From the NCBI GenBank assembly GCA_946498975.1, contig CAMMQC010000019.1:1-32123 (forward strand): DNA of 32,123 bases, given 5' to 3'. This document shows, piece by piece, positions 26,262 through 32,123 of this stretch (its first letter is position 1; the number at the start of each line of letters is the position of its first letter). The notes under the pieces are model-generated. The model saw only the letters and a list, made by a program, of their open reading frames with translations, was not told where the DNA came from and ran no database searches. The stretch comes from an uncultured Mycoplasmatota bacterium. GTDB lineage: Bacteria > Bacillota_I > Bacilli_A > RF39 > UBA660. A program made the position numbers and the translations under genes.

Positions 26262-27758
26262 ATGAAAAAAATATTATTATTCTTAACTATATGTTTTATT
26301 TATTTAATAAGTTCAACAACAATCGTAAATGCAAGCACTGATTCTTTTTATGAAGCAGAGTATATTGATAATATCTATATGGTTAGATATGACAAAAGTA
26401 CAAAAACTAAATATTATCAAAAAGCAAGAACTTATCGAAGAACAAGTGATGGTAAACTAGCTTACTGTCTACAACCTTTCACTAAGTTTAATCCAAGCGA
26501 TAACAATTATGAAACAGTAGGATCACTTCCAAATATTAGTGAAGAAACTTTAACTAGAATAAATGATATTATTGGTTTTGGTTACGGTTATGTAGGTCAC
26601 ACTAATGATTTAAAATGGTATGCTATAACTCAACTAATGATTTGGCAAACAGTTGAACCAGATAGTGAATTTTATTTTACTGACACTCTAAATGGAAATA
26701 GAATTAATATATACAACTCAGAAATACTAACTATTAATAATCTAATAAATAATAGTTACATAATGCCAAGTTTCAATAATAAAACATTCTATGGAATAGT
26801 AGGAAAACCTTTAACAATAACAGATACAAATAATGTTTTTGGTTTCTATACAAATGGTAGTTCAGATTCTATTAAAAATAATAATAGTTTAACTATAACC
26901 AAAAATAAACAAGGATGTTATGAAGAAACTTTCTATAGGACATATAATGCTAACAATGAACCAGTTTTATTCTATTACAATCCAAATAGTCAACATTTAG
27001 CAACTATAGGAAAACCTAATAATAGAGAAGCTAAAGTAAGATACTGTTTTAATGAATTAAACCTAAAAATAAAAAAAGTTGATAAAGATACAGGAACAAC
27101 AGAAAGTATTGGAGAAGCATCTCTAAAGGATACAGTCTTCACTCTATATAATAAAAATATGGAAAAAATAACAGATTTAACATTAGATGAAAATATGGAA
27201 GCTAAAATAAATAGTACTGATTTTAACTTAGATTATGGTACTTATTATCTTAAAGAAACACAAACAGGAACAGGTTATCTACCTAATGACAAAGTATATG
27301 AAATAAACTTTACAGAAAATAATCCTACTATAGATTTAACTATTGAAAATAAAGTTATAGAAAAAGAAGTAACTATTAAGAAATTGTTTGGTGATGGAAA
27401 ACTTATGCAAACAGAATCTAATATTACTTTTGAAATCTATGATAAAGATAAAAATCTAGTTAAAAGTATAACAACAGACCAAAATGGAATAGCAAAGATA
27501 ACTCTACCTTATGGTCATTACAAAATAGTACAAGTTAATACTACTGAAGGATATACAAAGATTAAACCTTTTGAAATATTTATAAGTGATATAGATAAAG
27601 ACTACTATTACACAATAAATGACTATAAAGAAAAAGAAGAAGTACCGAAAGAAACTATATCAATAGAAGTACCAAACACAAGTACTGAAGATAACAACTA
27701 CCACTTATTAAGTTTAATATTACCTACATATTTAATTGTTAAGAAAAAGTTTAGTTAG
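26262..27758 (+). CDS. thioester-domain adhesin with two SpaA/Cna-B stalk domains and VPNTS sorting signal
   Basis: A 498-residue secreted protein. Start MKKILLFLTICF at 26262 with AGGAGG; signal peptide to about residue 24 (VNA-S). The thioester domain (about 30-262) has Cys69 in LAYCLQ and Gln124 in AITQLMIWQ, the two residues that form an internal Cys-Gln thioester in such adhesins, and two more cysteines (219, 262). SpaA-like domain 1 (about 268-363) has KKVDKDTG and YLKETQ with E332, as needed for a Lys-Asn/Asp isopeptide; domain 2 (about 369-455) has Gln424 where that Glu is expected. The C-terminus is VPNTS (470-474), a hydrophobic stretch and KKKFS. It is expected to be wall-anchored by the next gene's sortase and to bind host or neighbour amines covalently. 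Confidence 0.92.
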   Translation: MKKILLFLTICFIYLISSTTIVNASTDSFYEAEYIDNIYMVRYDKSTKTKYYQKARTYRRTSDGKLAYCLQPFTKFNPSDNNYETVGSLPNISEETLTRINDIIGFGYGYVGHTNDLKWYAITQLMIWQTVEPDSEFYFTDTLNGNRINIYNSEILTINNLINNSYIMPSFNNKTFYGIVGKPLTITDTNNVFGFYTNGSSDSIKNNNSLTITKNKQGCYEETFYRTYNANNEPVLFYYNPNSQHLATIGKPNNREAKVRYCFNELNLKIKKVDKDTGTTESIGEASLKDTVFTLYNKNMEKITDLTLDENMEAKINSTDFNLDYGTYYLKETQTGTGYLPNDKVYEINFTENNPTIDLTIENKVIEKEVTIKKLFGDGKLMQTESNITFEIYDKDKNLVKSITTDQNGIAKITLPYGHYKIVQVNTTEGYTKIKPFEIFISDIDKDYYYTINDYKEKEEVPKETISIEVPNTSTEDNNYHLLSLILPTYLIVKKKFS

Positions 27759-28281
27759 TATATTACTACTAACTGCATACTTAGGTAGTTGTCTATTAAT
27801 ATATAATACTGAAACAAACACCAAGAGTATTAAAACTACAAGCATAGAAAATAGTACTAATACAGCTAATTATATTAATAATAAAAATACACAAACAGAG
27901 GATGAAATAATTGGTACTTTAACAATAAAGAAATTAAACTTATCTAAAAATATTTATAATATTAACAGTTCTCATAATAATGTAGAAGAAAATGTTACTA
28001 TTTTAAATGATGATATAAATCTAATTGTCTTAGCAGCTCATTCAGGACCTGGATACATTGCATTCTTCGATGATTTAGATAAGCTAGAATTAAATGATAC
28101 TATTAATCTAACATATAAAGGAAAAGACTTTATATACAAAGTAACAAACATAGAAGAACAAGCTAAAGATGGAACTATAGAAATAAATAAAACTAACAAA
28201 CAAAGATTAATACTAACTACTTGCAGTAAGAAAGATAAAAATAAACAGTTAGTAGTAACAACAGAAAAAATAGATGAATAA
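27736..28281 (+). CDS. sortase dedicated to the upstream adhesin
   Basis: A 181-residue membrane-anchored transpeptidase. It starts at a TTG at 27736, overlapping the adhesin gene by 23 bases, without a clear binding site, so re-initiation from the adhesin message is likely. One membrane helix (about 7-23), a linker, then the sortase barrel from about 57 (IIGTLTIKKLNLSKNIY). Catalytic His102 lies in LAAHSGPG and Cys163 in LILTTCSKK. The usual Arg after the Cys is replaced: the matching place reads NKQLVV with Gln171. It should cleave the VPNTS signal between Thr and Ser and join the protein to peptidoglycan. No pilin genes or second substrate are adjacent. Confidence 0.92.
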   Translation: MLRKSLVSILLLTAYLGSCLLIYNTETNTKSIKTTSIENSTNTANYINNKNTQTEDEIIGTLTIKKLNLSKNIYNINSSHNNVEENVTILNDDINLIVLAAHSGPGYIAFFDDLDKLELNDTINLTYKGKDFIYKVTNIEEQAKDGTIEINKTNKQRLILTTCSKKDKNKQLVVTTEKIDE

Positions 28282-28293
28282 CCATCTATTTTT
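28265..28293. terminator. bidirectional terminator between sortase and clpB
   Basis: AAAATAGATG (28267-28276) pairs with CATCTATTTT (28283-28292), loop AATAAC. T-runs exist on both strands. The sortase TAA lies in the loop and the clpB TAG in the stem. Confidence 0.82.
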
Positions 28294-30385
28294 CTATTAT
28301 TAACTCATTATCAACTACATCAAAAGTAACAGTCTCTCCATACTTAATAGTGCCTTTAACAAGTTCATGAGCAAGTAAACTCTCAATTGTTTTACTAACT
28401 TCACGTTTTAAAGGTCTAGCACCATAATTAACATCATAACCAGCATCAACTAAATAGTCTTTAGCCTTATCAGTTAATTTAATATGAATATCATTATTAC
28501 TTAAACGATTCTCTATATCAGAAATAATCTTATCAAGAATTTGATAAATTACATCTTTAGTAAGAGGTTTAAAGACAATTACTTCATCAATACGGTTAAT
28601 AAATTCAGGTCTAAAATGACTTCTCACTTCATCCATTACTTTACTAGTATCTCCATCTAATATGTATTCACTACCTAAGTTAGATGTCATGATAATAATG
28701 GTGTTTTTAAAGTCAACAGTTCTACCATTAGAATCAGTTATTCTACCATCATCAAGTATTTGTAGTAAAAGGTTTAAAACCTCAGGATGAGCTTTCTCAA
28801 TTTCATCAAATAAAACTATACTATAAGGATTACGTCTAACCGCTTCAGTAAGTTGTCCTCCTTCTTCATATCCAACATATCCTGGAGGAGAACCAATTAA
28901 ACGACTAACACTAAACTTCTCCATATATTCACTCATATCAATACGAACCATATGTTTTTCATCATCAAAAAGTTCATAAGCAAGAGTTCTAGCTACTTCA
29001 GTTTTACCAACACCAGTAGGGCCTAAGAAGATGAAGGATCCAATAGGTCTATTAGGATCTTTTATTCCACTACGAGACTTAATTATCGCTTCACTTACTA
29101 AGTGTAATGCTTCATCTTGTCCCATAACACGATTTTTCATACTATTCTCAAGATTAAGAAGTTTCTCTTTCTCACTACTAACTAACTTACTTAAAGGAAT
29201 ATTAGTCATCTTAGAAATAACACTAGCGATATCTTCTTCAGTAACATTATCACTAAGTAATTTCATTTCATCACGACTCTTTAACTCTTCAAGTTCCTTC
29301 TCTAATTTAGGAATAGTACCATGTTGTAGTTTCGCTGCACTCTCTAAATCATATCTATTTTCAGCTTGTTCTAACTCAAAACGAGCCTTCTCAATTTCTC
29401 TTTTCTTATCATTAATCTTATCATTAAGACCTTTCTCTTCTTCCCAAGCCTCTTTATATTCCTTCTCTTTAGCTTTTAATTCACCAAGTTCTTTATCTAT
29501 TTCATCTTTACGTTTCATAGATAACTGATCTTTCTCTTTCTTAATCGCTTGTCTTTCTATTTCAAGTCTCATAATCTTACGAGTTAGGGAATCTAAAGCG
29601 TTAGGAACAGAATCCATTTGAACACGAATAGTAGCACAAGCTTCATCTACTAAATCTATCGCTTTATCAGGTAAATATCTATCAGTAATATAACGATTAG
29701 AAAGCACTGCCGCACTTACTAAAGCTTTATCATGAATAGTAACTCCATGATGTATTTCAAATTTTTCTTTAAGTCCACGAAGAATAGTTATAGTATCTTC
29801 TACACTAGGTTCACTAACTTTAATCTTTTGAAAACGACGTTCCAAAGCCCCATCTTTCTCTATATATTTACGATATTCATTTAATGTAGTTGCACCAATT
29901 ACATGAATCTCACCACGAGCAAGCATAGGTTTTAAGATATTTGATGTATCCATAGCTCCTTCCGTATTACCAGTACCTACAATCATATGAATCTCATCAA
30001 TAAACATGATAATAGAACCTTCGGATTTTTTAACTTCATTTAAGACTTTCTTAAGTCTTTCTTCAAACTCACCACGGTATTTAGCACCTGCAACTAAACT
30101 AGCCATATCAAGTTCCCATATAGTTTTATTTTTAAGACTACTAGGAACGTCACCTCTCTCTATTCTTAAAGCAAGTCCTTCAACAATAGCAGTTTTACCA
30201 ACACCAGGCTCACCAATTAAAACAGGATTATTCTTAGTACGACGAGATAAAACACGAGTAATACTACGAATCTCTTCATCACGGCCAATAACAGGATCAA
30301 CCTTACCTGCTTTAACCGCTTCATTTATATTACGGCCATATTTTTCTAATACATTTTCATTTTCTTCATTTGGATTTTGATACAT
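28286..30385 (-). CDS. clpB: ClpB disaggregase without the N-terminal domain
   Basis: A 699-residue Hsp100 ATPase that, with DnaK, rescues aggregated proteins. It starts [20 protein letters not shown], directly at the linker before the first AAA+ domain, so the usual N domain (about 150 residues) is missing; the promoter and CIRCE lie just upstream, so this is the real start. AAA1 has Walker A GEPGVGKT (59-66) and the arginine finger region; the coiled-coil middle domain is complete (about 255-375, [15 protein letters not shown] onward), as needed for DnaK contact; AAA2 has GPTGVGKTE and the pore loop [15 protein letters not shown] lies 9 bases before the ATG. Regulation: heat shock via HrcA/CIRCE. 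Confidence 0.97.
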   Translation of the reverse strand: MYQNPNEENENVLEKYGRNINEAVKAGKVDPVIGRDEEIRSITRVLSRRTKNNPVLIGEPGVGKTAIVEGLALRIERGDVPSSLKNKTIWELDMASLVAGAKYRGEFEERLKKVLNEVKKSEGSIIMFIDEIHMIVGTGNTEGAMDTSNILKPMLARGEIHVIGATTLNEYRKYIEKDGALERRFQKIKVSEPSVEDTITILRGLKEKFEIHHGVTIHDKALVSAAVLSNRYITDRYLPDKAIDLVDEACATIRVQMDSVPNALDSLTRKIMRLEIERQAIKKEKDQLSMKRKDEIDKELGELKAKEKEYKEAWEEEKGLNDKINDKKREIEKARFELEQAENRYDLESAAKLQHGTIPKLEKELEELKSRDEMKLLSDNVTEEDIASVISKMTNIPLSKLVSSEKEKLLNLENSMKNRVMGQDEALHLVSEAIIKSRSGIKDPNRPIGSFIFLGPTGVGKTEVARTLAYELFDDEKHMVRIDMSEYMEKFSVSRLIGSPPGYVGYEEGGQLTEAVRRNPYSIVLFDEIEKAHPEVLNLLLQILDDGRITDSNGRTVDFKNTIIIMTSNLGSEYILDGDTSKVMDEVRSHFRPEFINRIDEVIVFKPLTKDVIYQILDKIISDIENRLSNNDIHIKLTDKAKDYLVDAGYDVNYGARPLKREVSKTIESLLAHELVKGTIKYGETVTFDVVDNELIIEK

Positions 30386-30414
30386 AATACATCTCTCCTT
30401 TCTTACACAAGCAT

Positions 30415-30443
30415 ATTATATAATAAAAATTAGCACTTGTCAA
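30415..30443 (-). promoter_or_regulatory. clpB promoter
   Basis: Perfect TTGACA (30443-30438), 17-base spacer, perfect TATAAT (30420-30415) on the minus strand. The -35 box lies inside the CIRCE operator. Confidence 0.92.
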
Positions 30444-30456
30444 TAAAGAGTGCTAA
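30430..30456 (-). promoter_or_regulatory. CIRCE operator (HrcA binding site)
   Basis: TTAGCACTC - 9 bases - AAGTGCTAA on the minus strand; one mismatch to the consensus TTAGCACTC-N9-GAGTGCTAA. It covers the -35 box and part of the spacer of the clpB promoter, so bound HrcA would block RNA polymerase until heat stress. Confidence 0.93.
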
Positions 30457-30470
30457 AACTTTTGTGAAAA

Positions 30471-30494
30471 GAATACTAGATAAATCTAGTATTC
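30471..30494 (-). terminator. hairpin, likely terminator for upstream minus-strand transcription
   Basis: GAATACTAGA and TCTAGTATTC form a perfect 10-bp stem with a 4-base loop, followed on the minus strand by TTTT. It insulates clpB from the surface-protein gene upstream. Confidence 0.65.
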
Positions 30495-30496
30495 AG

Positions 30497-30583
30497 TCAT
30501 ATATTTTCTAATTTTATCATCATTGTTACTAAATCATATACTGTAGGTCGTACTTTTATATCTATCTTTCCTTTATTTTGCAT
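30497..30583 (-). CDS. possible 28-residue ORF
   Basis: Begins MQNKGKIDIKVRP and ends KLENI, just before the terminator hairpin. GGAAGTG precedes the ATG closely. The frame stays open a further eight codons upstream, so it could be the tail of a decayed gene. No homology recognised; low certainty. Confidence 0.25.
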   Translation of the reverse strand: MQNKGKIDIKVRPTVYDLVTMMIKLENI

Positions 30584-30610
30584 CACTTCCACTAAAACTT
30601 TACGTTACTA

Positions 30611-30634
30611 AGTCAAATGAAGAGTCATTTGACT
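30611..30634. repeat. perfect inverted repeat
   Basis: AGTCAAATGA and TCATTTGACT separated by AGAG; no T-run follows on either strand, so it is not a typical terminator. It may be an operator or an RNA hairpin in the 3' region of the surface-protein transcript. Confidence 0.6.
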
Positions 30635-30702
30635 AATTCTACCTAAGAAATTGTATATGGAAGACTCTTGACAAGAATCTTTTACTCTATTTTAACAATT
30701 AT

Positions 30703-32123
30703 CTAGCTCTCTATAACGTAAGGTGAAGAGGCAGTCCCATCTCCACTAGTAAACCCGTTTTCAGTGGTCACATTGATAACTGGACGGACGGCAGTGTGGT
30801 TAACTACAATGTAGTAATTGAGGATATCAAACTCATCCCAAACACCAGCATAACCATTACTGAAAGCGGCCGGCGTCATACTCCAATACCAATAATCACT
30901 CTCTCCTGGATTTAAATAACTATTTCCTACTACATACGAACTTTCACCTGCTAATGTTAATTCATCCGCTGTTATTAATCCTGCTTTTAATCTATAAGAA
31001 CCTCCATATGTCTCTTCTGTTGCAGGACAACTTAATGTCGGTGCATTATTCCCTGGACTATTTTTCTGAAAATTTGCTAGTCTATCCCCCATGCTTGAAT
31101 ACATATAAACATTAGTTAAATCTCCCATCTTCTCTTCTGATACATCATATTCACTCGCTAATTTATATCCACTACTATCACTACAAAATCTTCCTCCTGT
31201 TACTTTACTATCATAACTACTACTTCCTAATGTATTTTTATACCATGTATCTACTTCTTTCTTTATAAATGAATCTGTTCCATTATCATAGGTATATCCT
31301 GTGTATTTTGGATCATTATACTCTAAATTATATGGACTTACTCCTACTGCAAATGAATGTGCTAAATCACTATTATCTGGATTTGTACTTGTTCCATTAT
31401 ATATTAATCTTAAACTTCCATCTCCATTTACTCGCACTATCTTCCAGTACATTTTATCACCAGCATTAGCAAGTTTTACTCTATTACTTTCACTACAACT
31501 ACTATTATATTCTTGGCAAGTTTCTAAACTTTGAAAATATCTACTACTATAGTTATATACATAATAATCACTTGTATATTCTCCAAACTGTACATTGTTA
31601 TTATTTACATTTCCTCTAAAATAGTAACTTGTTCCATCTTCATCTTCCATACTATATAACCCATTCGTTACTTGACTAGGCTCGCTTCCGTATTGTGGTC
31701 CCTCTTCAGTAACTGATGCTATATAATTACCATTACTTGCATAATTAAACATATTAGTCTTTTCTTCTTGTAGTTCATTATCTTCAAGTATCTCCTGTGT
31801 AGTTAATGGAACATACTTATCTCCTGCTTTTCCATACACATTTATTCTTACACTAAATGTTAATCCTCCTCCATCTCCCTGGGGATTATAACTCTCATCT
31901 ACATACATTCTTAATCTATAATTATTAGATTCACTAGAGTTCATACTACTTGTATATAAACTCATCTCATTTACTGGTCTTCCTGTATAATCATTAGCAC
32001 TACTCTCTTCATTATATGTCTCAGGTACCATTAAAGCTTCTTCGCCTGTCTCTGTTAATCTAAGTAGAATCGTAGCCATGTCGTTCTGTGGCCAAGGAGT
32101 TGTCAGTGAGTCTTGTCTTCCTA
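30703..32123 (-). CDS. large surface protein, C-terminal part (5' end beyond the window)
   Basis: Open to the right edge: 473 codons are visible, and the frame continues upstream of the first in-window ATG (GRQDSLTTPWPQNDMATILL) without a stop, so the true start is outside. A TasA/camelysin-like segment (NYRLRMYVDES, LTFSVRINVYGKA) is followed by a large Tyr/Ser/Asn-rich domain with six cysteines and MYWKIVRVNGDGSLRLIYNG. The C-terminal region WYWSMTPAAFSNGYAGVW...AVRPVIN ends FTSGDGTASSPYVIES, matching the ending of the protein at 13216. It probably has an N-terminal membrane helix like its relative. The last 60 or so codons are G+C-richer than the rest. Function unknown; surface display is likely. 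Confidence 0.85.
   Translation of the reverse strand, partial: GRQDSLTTPWPQNDMATILLRLTETGEEALMVPETYNEESSANDYTGRPVNEMSLYTSSMNSSESNNYRLRMYVDESYNPQGDGGGLTFSVRINVYGKAGDKYVPLTTQEILEDNELQEEKTNMFNYASNGNYIASVTEEGPQYGSEPSQVTNGLYSMEDEDGTSYYFRGNVNNNNVQFGEYTSDYYVYNYSSRYFQSLETCQEYNSSCSESNRVKLANAGDKMYWKIVRVNGDGSLRLIYNGTSTNPDNSDLAHSFAVGVSPYNLEYNDPKYTGYTYDNGTDSFIKKEVDTWYKNTLGSSSYDSKVTGGRFCSDSSGYKLASEYDVSEEKMGDLTNVYMYSSMGDRLANFQKNSPGNNAPTLSCPATEETYGGSYRLKAGLITADELTLAGESSYVVGNSYLNPGESDYWYWSMTPAAFSNGYAGVWDEFDILNYYIVVNHTAVRPVINVTTENGFTSGDGTASSPYVIES

Noticed and set aside
29031-29528. Long plus-strand open frame opposite clpB
   Set aside because: It is the antisense shadow of a strongly conserved ClpB coding region; no binding site and Ser/Leu-rich shadow composition.
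30006-30380. Plus-strand open frame opposite the first AAA+ domain of clpB
   Set aside because: Antisense shadow of conserved clpB; no start signals.
31269-31534. Two plus-strand frames opposite the right-hand surface protein
   Set aside because: Antisense shadows of a continuous minus-strand gene.
1-32123. Mollicute genetic code (TGA as Trp)
   Set aside because: TGA closes several conserved genes at the expected length (truA, fhs, the gene before tyrS), and Trp is encoded by TGG.
1-32123. CRISPR arrays, tRNA or rRNA genes
   Set aside because: No regularly spaced repeats and no tRNA or rRNA sequence blocks were seen on either strand by eye.

Overview
The window is strongly A+T-rich, uses the standard bacterial code (TGA is a stop, for example in fhs, truA and tyrS-operon genes), and looks like a gut-type low-GC Firmicute related to the Bacilli/Mollicutes boundary (RF39-like uncultured lineages). 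That placement is an inference from composition, from a ClpB without its N-terminal domain as in mycoplasmas, and from the style of the surface proteins. The cell is not wall-less: glutamate racemase, a VanY-type carboxypeptidase and a sortase with its substrate all point to peptidoglycan.

Layout. Positions 1-797 hold the 5' part of an IS200/IS605-type TnpB gene that runs off the left edge. Positions 914-6842 (minus strand) are one apparent seven-gene operon led by a T-box riboswitch with a tyrosine (UAC) specifier: a CYTH protein, two tandem paralogous small acidic proteins, tyrS, a membrane-anchored seven-blade beta-propeller, a degenerate histidine-phosphatase-like protein and a possible acetyltransferase, closed by a hairpin terminator. 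Positions 6858-10652 (minus) are SDR - two ECF-type ATPases - truA - murI. This resembles the common Firmicute cluster ecfA1-ecfA2-ecfT-truA, but ecfT is absent and both ATPases are degenerate. Then follow a GH31 glycosidase, a large surface protein preceded by a leader ORF with a G8 tract, and a VanY-like peptidase.

From 16122 a dyad-symmetric divergent promoter also drives a plus-strand run: a patatin-like lipase, a radical SAM protein broken by one extra A in an A7 run, an unknown protein, a lipoprotein and, from its own promoter, an Ig-like two-repeat membrane protein. Positions 20570-24466 (minus) are fhs - small coiled-coil ORF - zinc-ribbon metallopeptidase - corA. Positions 24533-26002 (minus) are a membrane-anchored unknown protein and tmk.

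Positions 26262-28281 (plus) encode a thioester-domain adhesin with SpaA/Cna-B stalk domains and a VPNTS sorting signal, overlapping its own sortase gene. Positions 28286-30456 (minus) hold clpB under a textbook sigma-A promoter overlapped by a CIRCE operator, so HrcA control is expected. The right edge carries the 3' part of a second large surface protein that shares its architecture and C-terminal motif with the one at 13216-14721; its 3' end is clearly richer in G+C than its surroundings.

The strongest items for follow-up are the ECF ATPase pair without ecfT, the G8 leader ORF, the G+C-rich variable-looking 3' end of the right-hand surface protein, the tyrosine T-box operon with unknown passengers, and the adhesin-sortase pair whose sortase lacks the usual catalytic arginine position.
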